This document shows, piece by piece, positions 6,910 through 13,223 of a stretch of 51,896 nucleotides of DNA. The notes under the pieces are model-generated. The model did no database searches and had not been told where the DNA came from. It saw only the letters and a list, made by a program, of their open reading frames with translations. This DNA is from a virus. The DNA is taken from IMG/VR virus record IMGVR_UViG_3300021364_000032, positions 1 to 51,896 of that record; one strand, 5' to 3'. The position numbers and the translations under genes were made by a program. Position 1 is the stretch's first letter. Each line of letters starts with the position of its first letter.

Positions 6910-7522
6910 CGCTGTCCTCACTTTCATCAACAACCTCAGCCTCCACGACCTCGGAAGAACTCACATTATCCAAAATATTATTAACCACAGAAGAATCCAA
7001 AACACCAGACGAAGACATCAACTCCAACAACGCCAAAGCCTCACCCTTAGCATCACCCTTATCAACCTCCGCCACAGGACCACCAACCAACGAAGACGTA
7101 ACATCCACCACCTCAGACCGCTCCAAACCAGAAATAGCAACCTCAGTACGCTCAACATTCATCCCCAACAACTTCGCCCTACGATCCATAATACCCAACA
7201 CAGTACGAACAGCATTCTGATCAGGCTCCAACATCACCTCAGAACCATCATCCAACACCTCACGCCTAAACTGAGTCAAAGGCCACACAGACTTCTGCAT
7301 CTCATCCAAACGCTCCAACTCCAACCTCAACACCTCAGGATACGACAACCAAGCCTCAGAATTCAACCGACCCAACTGACGCCGAGTAGCAGCAGCCACA
7401 GCAGCAGCCGTCATATTAAACCGCTTAGCAATATCAGCATTCGACACACCCGACTTCTTCAAACCAAAAATCCGGGCATCCCGCTCAGCCAAAAACTCCT
7501 TAGAAAGTTTATTAGAATCCAT
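6902..7522 (-). CDS. Putative terminase small subunit
   Basis: The 206-aa protein begins with a helix-turn-helix (residues about 15-50: IFGLKKSGVSNADIAKRF and TAAAVAAATRRQ). A helical segment follows, in which LELERLDEMQKSVWPL and a later VRTVLGIMDRRAKLLGM resemble phage small terminases and related HTH proteins. The last 70 residues are acidic and low complexity. Small terminases recognise the packaging site and regulate the large subunit; no large subunit is in the window. GGTGGAGG precedes the ATG. An alternative is another HTH regulator. Confidence 0.65.
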   Translation of the reverse strand: MDSNKLSKEFLAERDARIFGLKKSGVSNADIAKRFNMTAAAVAAATRRQLGRLNSEAWLSYPEVLRLELERLDEMQKSVWPLTQFRREVLDDGSEVMLEPDQNAVRTVLGIMDRRAKLLGMNVERTEVAISGLERSEVVDVTSSLVGGPVAEVDKGDAKGEALALLELMSSSGVLDSSVVNNILDNVSSSEVVEAEVVDESEDSDV

Positions 7523-7567
7523 ACCACGCCTCCACCACTATGATAGCACAACGCTATACACCCAGAA

Positions 7568-7969
7568 TCAACTCCGATTCAAATGCGACCACACCTGAGC
7601 CAACGTAAACCGCTCCACACGAACACCCCTACGCTTAGCCTCAGCATCCAACTGACGAGGAGTCAACCCAGCCCACACACCATGCTGATCCGAAGCCGGA
7701 AACGACAACGCATACTCCAAACACTCCTTACGCACAGGACACTGCCTACACATCCTCCGAGCCTCCGAAATATACGACAAATCCTTATGCTCCCGAGGGA
7801 ACATCTTATCAGTCTTGTCCTTACACAACGCATCCTGAGACCAGTGGTATTTGGTGGGTTCTGGTGGGGTGTTTTGGGGTGAAATGGGGGGTTTTGGTGC
7901 TTTGTTTGGTTGTATAGGTGTTCGGATGTTTTTGGTTATGCGGTTGAGTGGGTTTGTTTCTTTTTCCAT
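7568..7969 (-). CDS. whiB: WhiB-family transcriptional regulator
   Basis: The 133-aa protein has the four Fe-S ligand cysteines of WhiB proteins (C49, then C74-x2-C77-x5-C83) and the GVWAG turn at 97-101 followed by a basic C-terminal region. WhiB proteins bind a [4Fe-4S] cluster and act with the principal sigma factor; phage homologues can repress host whiB genes. The N-terminal 40 residues are an unusual Pro/Thr/Asn-rich extension. The DNA strand composition flips sharply within this extension, near 7850. AGAAGGA precedes the ATG. The family strongly implies an actinobacterial host. Confidence 0.93.
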   Translation of the reverse strand: MEKETNPLNRITKNIRTPIQPNKAPKPPISPQNTPPEPTKYHWSQDALCKDKTDKMFPREHKDLSYISEARRMCRQCPVRKECLEYALSFPASDQHGVWAGLTPRQLDAEAKRRGVRVERFTLAQVWSHLNRS

Positions 7970-8036
7970 TGGGAGGGTCCTTCTAGTGTTGTTGTTGTGT
8001 TTTGTTAGTTACTAGTAGGCCCCTTTAGGGGTTATG

Positions 8037-8195
8037 TTACTGTTTGTTTACGGTTTTGTCAAGGGGTGTGCGTGCCTGTTTGGATGCTTTTTTGGTTCGT
8101 TTGCGTGCTTGGTGTTGTTGTTCTGTCCGGTCCCAATACATGCAGAGGAGGGTGAGTCCTGTGCCGAACAAGAGGGGTACGATGAAGTCTAACAT
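8037..8195 (-). CDS. Small membrane protein, 52 aa
   Basis: The 52-aa product has one N-terminal hydrophobic helix (about residues 4-20, including VPLLFGTGLTLLCMYW), then a basic tail ending at a TAA. It belongs to a run of four tiny membrane-protein genes (8037-8638). A small CCCC/GGGG hairpin lies just after its stop. No function can be assigned. Confidence 0.55.
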   Translation of the reverse strand: MLDFIVPLLFGTGLTLLCMYWDRTEQQHQARKRTKKASKQARTPLDKTVNKQ

Positions 8196-8201
8196 AATGT
8201 T

Positions 8202-8288
8202 TTATCTATCTCGTAGGAAAAGGTCTATGAGTATCATGAGGAGGATGACACCTAGTATTAGACCGTATGAGAGTACTACTGTATCCAT
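8202..8288 (-). CDS. Tiny membrane peptide, 28 aa
   Basis: A possible 28-aa peptide, almost entirely one hydrophobic helix (VLSYGLILGVILLMILIDLF), lies between two other small membrane genes. No clear ribosome site is seen, so coding is uncertain. The 81 bases between it and the next gene hold nothing recognisable. Confidence 0.35.
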   Translation of the reverse strand: MDTVVLSYGLILGVILLMILIDLFLRDR

Positions 8289-8369
8289 ATAGGGTGTTTC
8301 CGTATAGTGTTATGTGTGTACTATGAGGTTTAGATTACTTTTGGTAACGTGGCAGGTTTAGCGGGCGTT

Positions 8370-8504
8370 TTATTTGGGGTGTGTGCCTGCTTCTGCGTTT
8401 TGGAACATTTGGGTGATTTTGATGACTGTGATGTATGTTGCGGCTGTGAGGATGCCGGTTGCGATGATGGGTGCGTACAGTATCCAGTAAACTTTTTTGG
8501 TCAT
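8370..8504 (-). CDS. Small membrane protein, 44 aa
   Basis: The 44-aa product has a basic start (MTKK), one hydrophobic helix over about residues 6-30 and a short polar tail. Its ATG overlaps the TGA of the gene before it (ATGA), which supports coding. It could be a holin- or antiholin-like peptide or act in superinfection exclusion; nothing distinguishes these. Confidence 0.6.
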   Translation of the reverse strand: MTKKVYWILYAPIIATGILTAATYITVIKITQMFQNAEAGTHPK

Positions 8505-8638
8505 TTGGTGGTAGCCTTTCGGTATGTTTTGACGACTTTTTTGCCTATGATGGTTACTATTTTATAGGCGACGTAACATGCTGTAAACGCCCCTACGCCC
8601 ATCAATAATACTATGGATGCGAGTAATGCTTCGTCCAT
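8501..8638 (-). CDS. Small membrane protein, 45 aa
   Basis: The 45-aa product starts MDEALLASIV, has one hydrophobic segment to about residue 31 and a basic C-terminus (KKVVKTYRKATTK), suggesting an N-out, C-in topology. It begins inside the stop codon of the 94-aa gene (TGATG), after an AGAAGG ribosome site. Translational coupling on both sides supports coding. Confidence 0.62.
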   Translation of the reverse strand: MDEALLASIVLLMGVGAFTACYVAYKIVTIIGKKVVKTYRKATTK

Positions 8639-8922
8639 CAGAACCTTCTTGTAGCGTCCTTCACTTCGTTGGGGGTGAGGCTATCTCCGTAGTTGTCGTG
8701 AATACTGTGTATGTTGGACGGTATCCAGCCACCTACCCACTTCCCTTTTTCTTTCCCTCTGGGCGGTAAATACCATCCGATTTGGGTGTGTTCCGAACAG
8801 TACGGATATGGGCGTGATACGTATGTTTCTTGCTTATCGGTGAATTGAACGTGGTATTGTGCTGAGTTGCCGCATCTGCTTACGGTGCAGTACTTGAGGC
8901 TGAGGTTTCCTGATTCAGTCAT
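8638..8922 (-). CDS. Hypothetical protein with possible metal-binding Cys
   Basis: The 94-aa protein has CTVSRCGN near the N-terminus and YCSEH near residue 43, a C-x4-C...C-x2-H arrangement that could hold zinc. The rest is Trp/Gly-rich. It is coupled by one base to the 45-aa membrane gene. I do not recognise the family. Confidence 0.65.
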   Translation of the reverse strand: MTESGNLSLKYCTVSRCGNSAQYHVQFTDKQETYVSRPYPYCSEHTQIGWYLPPRGKEKGKWVGGWIPSNIHSIHDNYGDSLTPNEVKDATRRF

Positions 8923-8933
8923 AGTCTTTCACT

Positions 8934-9092
8934 TTAGTTAATGTTTTCGGCGTCGTCTAGTCGTGCGGTAGGGGGAACGATCCGTGTTTGTTCTTCGCCG
9001 GGGTCTGAACACAGCCAGCATTGGCTGTCTTTCGATTCCCAGTATACGTCACATCGTTCACAGTACATTGGGGGTATCCAGAGGGGTTCCAT
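8934..9092 (-). CDS. Zinc-ribbon-like protein, 52 aa
   Basis: The 52-aa product has CERC and CWLC spaced 15 residues apart, a minimal zinc ribbon of a kind frequent in actinophages. The start MEPLWIPP at 9092 was chosen because its ATG overlaps the stop of the 52-aa gene upstream (TGATG); a longer in-frame start would run through that gene. Confidence 0.65.
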   Translation of the reverse strand: MEPLWIPPMYCERCDVYWESKDSQCWLCSDPGEEQTRIVPPTARLDDAENIN

Positions 9093-9250
9093 CAGTCGCT
9101 GTTGTGTGTGTCGGCTCGGCATCCGTCTAGGGGGCAGATGCAGAGGTATGTGGTGGTTACTGGCCCTGATAGGCTTGACCATCTTTGTTCTTGCTTTTCA
9201 CGGCGCTTTTTGTCTCGTTTGACTCTTGCCGGGGTCTTTTTGGATATCAT
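9092..9250 (-). CDS. Small basic protein with Cys triplet, 52 aa
   Basis: The 52-aa product has a Lys/Arg-rich N-terminal half (KRDKKRREKQEQR) and a CICPLDGC cluster near the C-terminus. Its ATG overlaps the preceding TGA (ATGA) and its TGA overlaps the next ATG, so it fits exactly between two genes. Nucleic acid binding is plausible from charge; no family recognised. Confidence 0.6.
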   Translation of the reverse strand: MISKKTPARVKRDKKRREKQEQRWSSLSGPVTTTYLCICPLDGCRADTHNSD

Positions 9251-9510
9251 TTAGGAGTATCCTCCATCCAAATAATCCGGTTATTGCCGTCGTCTAGGAA
9301 ATAATGATCGGACTTAATCCGGGGAGAAACGCCAATCATAGCGTAGGTGCTCTCGTAAGCAGCGATCCGTCGCTCTTCTAACTGGCCCAGCAAACCTAGA
9401 TTGAAGGACTCTTTCGTCACCGTGTCGGTGATTTTATCCACAATCTTCACATGCTTATTGTCGGTATTAACATACCAATGCTCTGTTCCCGCTGTAAATT
9501 CACAAATCAT
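9247..9510 (-). CDS. Hypothetical protein, 87 aa
   Basis: The start is taken as the ATG at 9510, which overlaps the TAA of the upstream membrane gene (TAATG); a TTG two codons earlier is less likely. The product is mixed-charge and soluble (MICEFTAGTEHWYVNTDN...). No motif is recognised. Confidence 0.7.
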   Translation of the reverse strand: MICEFTAGTEHWYVNTDNKHVKIVDKITDTVTKESFNLGLLGQLEERRIAAYESTYAMIGVSPRIKSDHYFLDDGNNRIIWMEDTPK

Positions 9511-9761
9511 TACCAAAACCTAATCTTATTTTTCAGAGAGGTTAGCATCCTGTACGGGATAACTTCCTGACTGGACGACCTATTAGCCGGATGAGTCTTA
9601 TGCTTAAATATCCTTTTGTCTACGTGGTAGAAGATTGCGGCCCCTACGGCGTTGGCTATAACTGTCTGCAACAGCGCCCCAGCGGGGATGAACACAATAC
9701 ACAACGCTAGCACAGGAGTGGATAATTGCCAGCGAAAGGCATACTTTAAGAATCGTTTCAT
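9510..9761 (-). CDS. Small membrane protein, 83 aa
   Basis: The 83-aa product has a basic start (MKRFLKYAFRW) and two hydrophobic stretches (about residues 14-32 and 34-45) with a likely turn between them, then a polar tail. It resembles small phage proteins with two adjacent transmembrane helices found in many environmental phages. Function unknown. Confidence 0.7.
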   Translation of the reverse strand: MKRFLKYAFRWQLSTPVLALCIVFIPAGALLQTVIANAVGAAIFYHVDKRIFKHKTHPANRSSSQEVIPYRMLTSLKNKIRFW

Positions 9762-9764
9762 AGG

Positions 9765-9932
9765 TCACTGATCTTGCCCTTCTAGCGCATTAGCCATATT
9801 CAACAGGTCTAGCAGCCCATCTTGGACTTGAGCAGCCTCCACAATATTCCTGTGAGAAACTTCAGATAGCATCGACTCAATCTGTTGAATCATAGCCTCT
9901 ACTTGGGATTTAGTAATATCGGTTTCGGTCAT
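9765..9932 (-). CDS. Small helical protein, 55 aa
   Basis: The 55-aa product (MTETDITKSQVEAM...) is acidic and predicted helical throughout, probably coiled-coil. It ends 3 nt before the next ATG and sits in frame-packed order with its neighbours. The ribosome site is weak. Confidence 0.55.
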   Translation of the reverse strand: MTETDITKSQVEAMIQQIESMLSEVSHRNIVEAAQVQDGLLDLLNMANALEGQDQ

Positions 9933-9958
9933 AAGGTAGTTCTCGCTTTCGGTTGTCT

Positions 9959-10198
9959 TTAGTAACCGTTGGCCTTGCGGTCAATCTTCCCGGTCACTTT
10001 TCGGTTGATCTTACGTGAACGCCAGCGACTGCGATCACCAATAACTCCGGGGGAATTAAGCACTGTCACAGACTCAAAGTCTTCCTCTGTGATTGGCTCA
10101 AACTCATCCACATCAAATGTATATCCCTCAAAGGGAGGACTACCATGCCTAATCCAATGACGCAACTCACGGAACTTCTTCATGTATATCACTTTCAT
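9959..10198 (-). CDS. Hypothetical protein, about 79 aa
   Basis: The start at 10198 (MKVIYMKKF) was chosen because GGAG AGAGG lies 5 nt before it. It overlaps the upstream gene by 32 nt. An in-frame GTG at 10297 would add a hydrophobic helix but would overlap by 131 nt. The C-terminal part is basic (SRWRSRKINRKVTGKIDRK), the middle acidic. Not recognised. Confidence 0.55.
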   Translation of the reverse strand: MKVIYMKKFRELRHWIRHGSPPFEGYTFDVDEFEPITEEDFESVTVLNSPGVIGDRSRWRSRKINRKVTGKIDRKANGY

Positions 10199-10562
10199 CC
10201 TCTCTCCAAAAATCACCATGATAAAAATAATGATTAGGACCACTAGGGTTTTCTGGCTTCTTATAAACCCACGGAGACTTCTCCACAAAGTCTTCACTTA
10301 CCGCCTCCTCAAACTGGTCAGATGTAAGGCCACGATTCCTGTAATAAACGTATCTATCTACAGCGGCCTGAATCATAAGGTCTTCACTCCAACGGGCAGC
10401 GTTAGCCATAGCATCCCCTTTATCCATCAGCGACACGATAGTTTCATGTGCCGCCGCCATAATATTAGCATCAAAAGTATGATTTTGCTCACGCAAAACT
10501 TCCTCAGCCAACGCTAAATTACGAAGAACGCCCTGCGGCGTATACGGGTTTGACGTACTCAT
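10167..10562 (-). CDS. Hypothetical protein, 131 aa
   Basis: The 131-aa soluble protein is mainly helical in its first 90 residues, with an aromatic, His-rich tail (NHYFYHGDFW). It has no SD. TAGAAT ends 6 nt before the ATG under a well-spaced promoter, so the transcript should be leaderless and start at this ATG. It heads the minus-strand operon that continues down towards whiB. Not recognised. Confidence 0.72.
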   Translation of the reverse strand: MSTSNPYTPQGVLRNLALAEEVLREQNHTFDANIMAAAHETIVSLMDKGDAMANAARWSEDLMIQAAVDRYVYYRNRGLTSDQFEEAVSEDFVEKSPWVYKKPENPSGPNHYFYHGDFWREDESDIHEEVP

Positions 10563-10568
10563 ATTGTT

Positions 10569-10597
10569 ATTCTACCACACTTGAGACTAGCGGTCAA
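10569..10597 (-). promoter_or_regulatory. Leaderless promoter
   Basis: TTGACC (10592-10597), a 17-nt spacer and TAGAAT (10569-10574) on the minus strand, with 6 nt to the ATG at 10562. It lies between the tRNA cluster and the 131-aa gene. Confidence 0.75.
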
Positions 10598-10600
10598 TAC

Positions 10601-10675
10601 TGGAGCCGGAGGTGAGGATCGAACTCACAATCTACGCTTTACAAGAGCGTTGCATTACCATTATGCTACTCCGGC
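10601..10675 (-). tRNA. tRNA-Thr (anticodon UGU)
   Basis: Acceptor GCCGGAG/CTCCGGC, anticodon stem ACGCT/AGCGT with loop CTTGTAA (TGT), and an encoded CCA at the 3' end. It reads ACA. It is the last gene of the four-tRNA cluster. Confidence 0.93.
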
Positions 10676-10679
10676 GTAG

Positions 10680-10752
10680 CGCCCCCGGCAGGAATCGAAC
10701 CTGCAATCTACAGATTAGAAGTCTGCCGCCTTATCCGTTAGGCCACGAGGGC
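10680..10752 (-). tRNA. tRNA-Arg (anticodon UCU)
   Basis: Acceptor GCCCTCG/CGGGGGC (one G-U pair), anticodon stem GCAGA/TCTGT with loop CTTCTAA (TCT), and a normal T loop. CCA is not encoded. It reads AGA. Confidence 0.92.
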
Positions 10753-10762
10753 TAAATAAAAC

Positions 10763-10836
10763 TGGCAGGGGTAGTAGGAATCGAACCCACGCCAACGGGT
10801 TTGGAAGCCGTTGTTCTACCACTAAACTATACCCCA
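10763..10836 (-). tRNA. tRNA-Trp (CCA), imperfect; Gly (UCC) alternative
   Basis: Canonical numbering from the T arm and D arm gives loop TTCCAAA and anticodon CCA, with discriminator G and an encoded CCA end, as in Trp tRNAs. Two flaws are a T-T pair at 1:72 and C-C at 31:39. If the loop is shifted by one base the anticodon is TCC (Gly). Identity is therefore uncertain. Confidence 0.75.
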
Positions 10837-10837
10837 C

Positions 10838-10927
10838 TGGCGGAGCGGGTGGGATTTGAACCCACGGAGGCTGTGAAACCTCAACGGTTTTCAAGACCGA
10901 CCCATTCGTCCGCTCTGGCACCGCTCC
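10838..10927 (-). tRNA. tRNA-Ser (anticodon UGA)
   Basis: A class II tRNA with a long variable arm. Acceptor GGAGCGG/CCGCTCC, anticodon loop CTTGAAA (TGA), and encoded CCA. It reads UCA. It is the first tRNA after the cluster promoter. Confidence 0.93.
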
Positions 10928-10934
10928 ACGTGTC

Positions 10935-10964
10935 ATACTAACACACATGCCTGTGTTCAGTCAA
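10935..10964 (-). promoter_or_regulatory. tRNA-cluster promoter with palindromic spacer
   Basis: TTGACT (10959-10964), an 18-nt spacer and TAGTAT (10935-10940) on the minus strand. The predicted start is at the tRNA-Ser 5' end. The spacer carries ACACA-GGCA-TGTGT, another spacer palindrome. Confidence 0.68.
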
Positions 10965-10965
10965 G

Positions 10966-11733
10966 TCATAGACTCCTGTACAAGCAACTGTAGTTACCGC
11001 CTGTCGCCCACGGCCCATTACCGCAAACTTTACGCAAAGTAATCGCTGCATTAGCCCACTCAGAATTTAGTGTGTCCTGTCGGGTGCGAAGCCCGTGGAG
11101 AGCCATCAACCAGCCACCATCCCCGAAGGAACGTCCACCGAAGTAACCTGCTCGGTTATGTACTGGGTTAAGTTGCACAACGCCTGTGTCGCCTGTGGAC
11201 TCATTTAAGGTGTCTAAACCGCACCCAGATTCACGTTTAGCAATTCCGCCGTCTACAAAGAAAGCAGCAGAGTTACCGCTAGGGTCGAAGTAGTTGAACA
11301 CTCGCCTTACTGACTCACAGTCGCCCGGAATGATCGCAGGAGGCCCAGAGGGCGGCTCTGGAGGCTCTGGAGCCTCGGTGGTAGGGGGACTGACTCTAAC
11401 CGCCACAGAGGACACTGTGGCCGGTCCTGAGATGTCCTGAACCGTAGGTAAAGTCTCTACCGCCGCTTGTGGGGCACTATCAACTGTGGATAAAGCCAGA
11501 GTGGTCGTCGTAGTGCTGGGCGTACTCGTAGTGGTCGAAATAGCCATTGTCGTCTGTACCAAAACGGTAGTACTTGTACTCGTTGTAGGTAACGCTGTTG
11601 TGCTAGTCGTGGTCGAAGAGATGCTAGTCGGTGGTGTGGTCGGTTCAGGAATACTTAAGATTGCTACACTGTCATCTGGAACACCGCATCCCAGTAGCAG
11701 TAGCGGAAGTAGATATAATGTTTTCTTCAGCAT
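10966..11733 (-). CDS. Secreted lipoprotein with lysozyme-like transglycosylase domain
   Basis: The 255-aa product has a lipoprotein signal (basic MLKK, hydrophobic stretch, lipobox LLLGC with Cys16). A long Thr/Ser/Pro-rich linker follows (about residues 30-130), typical of surface-exposed stalks. The C-terminal domain has AKRESGC, where the Glu fits a catalytic acid, and NESTGDTGVVQLNP, typical of resuscitation-factor or SLT-type lysozyme folds. It probably cleaves peptidoglycan outside the membrane while lipid-anchored, which is unusual for a phage lysin. GGAGG precedes the ATG. Confidence 0.8.
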   Translation of the reverse strand: MLKKTLYLLPLLLLGCGVPDDSVAILSIPEPTTPPTSISSTTTSTTALPTTSTSTTVLVQTTMAISTTTSTPSTTTTTLALSTVDSAPQAAVETLPTVQDISGPATVSSVAVRVSPPTTEAPEPPEPPSGPPAIIPGDCESVRRVFNYFDPSGNSAAFFVDGGIAKRESGCGLDTLNESTGDTGVVQLNPVHNRAGYFGGRSFGDGGWLMALHGLRTRQDTLNSEWANAAITLRKVCGNGPWATGGNYSCLYRSL

Positions 11734-11747
11734 ATTAGTCCTCCAGT

Positions 11748-11798
11748 AGAAAAAAAAAGAAGGCTACCCGCTGAATCTTCCCAATCCAACGGGTAGCC
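11748..11798 (-). terminator. Rho-independent terminator
   Basis: GGCTACCCG (11762-11770) pairs with CGGGTAGCC (11790-11798). On the minus strand the stem is followed by a run of about nine T (11748-11760). It ends the transcript of the 95-aa gene. Confidence 0.88.
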
Positions 11799-11849
11799 CC
11801 CACCTTTTTGTATGTGTTATGTATTTATACTACCATACATAACTTAGGG

Positions 11850-12137
11850 TCATCGGGTAGTTGAAACTACCTCGCCCCAAGCCATGCCCTTGTTGGCACG
11901 GCTGTTAGCCTCCCGAACCCAAGCGGTAGCCGCAGGGTTAAGGAAACGGTCGTACTTCCGGTTGCCCTGAAGTGAACGAATCTCACGAGGCGACAGACCA
12001 GCGGTGTGCAAAGCATTGCCGATCAGGCCACGAGGATGACGGTACGTCACCATCTTCGATGAACGGTTACGGGCAGACGGAGCACGCTCTGCAACCTCGG
12101 TAGCCGCCTGAATAATTGCCTTCTTCGTAATCAACAT
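11850..12137 (-). CDS. Hypothetical basic protein, 95 aa
   Basis: This basic, helical 95-aa protein is not recognised. It has a segment AGLSPREIRSLQGNRKYDRF that could be a helix-turn-helix-like element. It is a monocistronic unit: near-consensus promoter, AAAGGAG ribosome site and a strong terminator. That arrangement implies high expression, fitting a small nucleic-acid-binding or structural protein. Confidence 0.72.
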   Translation of the reverse strand: MLITKKAIIQAATEVAERAPSARNRSSKMVTYRHPRGLIGNALHTAGLSPREIRSLQGNRKYDRFLNPAATAWVREANSRANKGMAWGEVVSTTR

Positions 12138-12167
12138 AATCTCCTTTGTTTGTCGTTGACTGTGGGT

Positions 12168-12196
12168 ATTATACTAGCCTCGGCGCAGTGTGTCAA
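12168..12196 (-). promoter_or_regulatory. Consensus sigma70 promoter
   Basis: TTGACA (12191-12196), a 17-nt spacer and TATAAT (12168-12173): both hexamers match consensus exactly. It overlaps the stop of the deaminase gene and drives the 95-aa gene. Confidence 0.9.
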
Positions 12197-12567
12197 GGCC
12201 AGACTCTAAAGAAAGTCCACTCACCATTCTCGTCAGTGTAGTAGACCCTCTTGATTCCATGCTCCCTAATCGCTTCCATGCAACGAGAACAAGGCTTAGC
12301 AAGCGCTAGATTGCCGCCCCGTGTAACACGAGCAACAAACAACCTAGCGCCCTGAGTATCGCCAGCATTCCGCAAAGCATCCGCTTCAGCATGAATCGAA
12401 CAGTGGAAATGCTTATTGTCCTCCACAACGGAGGGATCGTTCTTTACACGATTAAATCCCGTGGAAAGGACAGAGCCACCCCGCCACACAACAGAGCCTA
12501 GACGCCACTTGTCGTGATCTGACTTTTCGGCAGTGTTAACAGCCAAAGCCATAGCAGTGGATGTCAT
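12193..12567 (-). CDS. Cytidine/deoxycytidylate deaminase-like zinc enzyme
   Basis: The 124-aa protein has both zinc motifs of the superfamily: HAE at 59-61 and PCSRC at 92-96. In phages such enzymes usually deaminate dCMP to dUMP for thymidylate supply. At 124 aa it is shorter than most dCMP deaminases, so cytidine, tRNA or other substrates remain possible. It overlaps the upstream gene by 4 nt (ATGA). Confidence 0.85.
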   Translation of the reverse strand: MTSTAMALAVNTAEKSDHDKWRLGSVVWRGGSVLSTGFNRVKNDPSVVEDNKHFHCSIHAEADALRNAGDTQGARLFVARVTRGGNLALAKPCSRCMEAIREHGIKRVYYTDENGEWTFFRVWP

Positions 12568-13097
12568 CCGATGCTCCTATTATCTGTATAGTTTTCTGGA
12601 AAAGGGTGAAGATCGCTCAGCAGTACGGCACGTGTTCGCTTTCCGGGCGCTTCCTCATGCTTAATATAGTTAGGCGTAGTTCCCAACTCCCATGCGTCGT
12701 CATACTTCATATGGCCAATAATCTCAACTTGGGTTAGTTCTGCATCAGTCGTGCGGGCCGCAAACAAGTGCAACCCCTGCCCGACCTGCCACTCCCTAAC
12801 AGCGACATCATCTCTAGACCTGACGCACCGAACTTCAAAATTGGTTCCAACATCAGCATGAGAGTTCTTATACTTGCTATGCTTACTTTTAGCCCACACA
12901 CTACCCGACCAGTATCTATTCGTGGCTTTAGCGACGGCTAGTTCGCAAACACACGCTCTAGCCTGTGCGGTTCTGTCATCTTCCATACGCTTACGGTCGT
13001 AATGCGCACGGTCAGATGAATCCCAATTCGCTTCTTGACGGCGAGCGGCCACATTCAAAGCGTGGACCCACTCCCAAGGCTCTAAGGAAACTATCAT
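12564..13097 (-). CDS. Hypothetical protein, possible PD-(D/E)xK-like nuclease
   Basis: The 177-aa protein has an early Glu in CELAVAKATNRYW (near residue 53) and HADVGTNFEVRCVRS near 86-100, an arrangement like the acidic active site of PD-(D/E)xK nuclease folds. This is a weak motif match; the family is not certain. It lies between a 30-aa membrane gene and the deaminase with ATGA overlaps on both sides. Confidence 0.55.
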   Translation of the reverse strand: MIVSLEPWEWVHALNVAARRQEANWDSSDRAHYDRKRMEDDRTAQARACVCELAVAKATNRYWSGSVWAKSKHSKYKNSHADVGTNFEVRCVRSRDDVAVREWQVGQGLHLFAARTTDAELTQVEIIGHMKYDDAWELGTTPNYIKHEEAPGKRTRAVLLSDLHPFPENYTDNRSIG

Positions 13098-13186
13098 TCC
13101 CAGTCCCCATCAGTGTTGAGCAGCCACGTCATCAGAATAATGATTCCAATAGCGCAACCAATTCCAAAAGCGTGCCAGTGATTCAT
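13094..13186 (-). CDS. Tiny membrane protein, 30 aa
   Basis: The 30-aa product (MNHWHAFGIG, then IGIIILMTWLL and an acidic end) is a single membrane helix. A full -35/-10 promoter ends 6 nt before its ATG and its TGA overlaps the next ATG, so it is very likely translated from a leaderless start. Confidence 0.6.
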   Translation of the reverse strand: MNHWHAFGIGCAIGIIILMTWLLNTDGDWE

Positions 13187-13192
13187 GCCACC

Positions 13193-13221
13193 ATTCTAAC
13201 ACACGCACATAGGCACGTCAA
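13193..13221 (-). promoter_or_regulatory. Leaderless promoter
   Basis: TTGACG (13216-13221), a 17-nt spacer and TAGAAT (13193-13198), with 6 nt to the ATG at 13186 on the minus strand. Confidence 0.73.
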
Positions 13222-13223
13222 GT

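Noticed and set aside
8044-8567. Plus-strand frames in the G/T-rich region
   Set aside because: They oppose a run of small minus-strand genes with coupled starts; no SD on the plus strand.
10715-10948. 77-aa frame across tRNA genes
   Set aside because: It runs through three tRNAs with clear cloverleaf structures.
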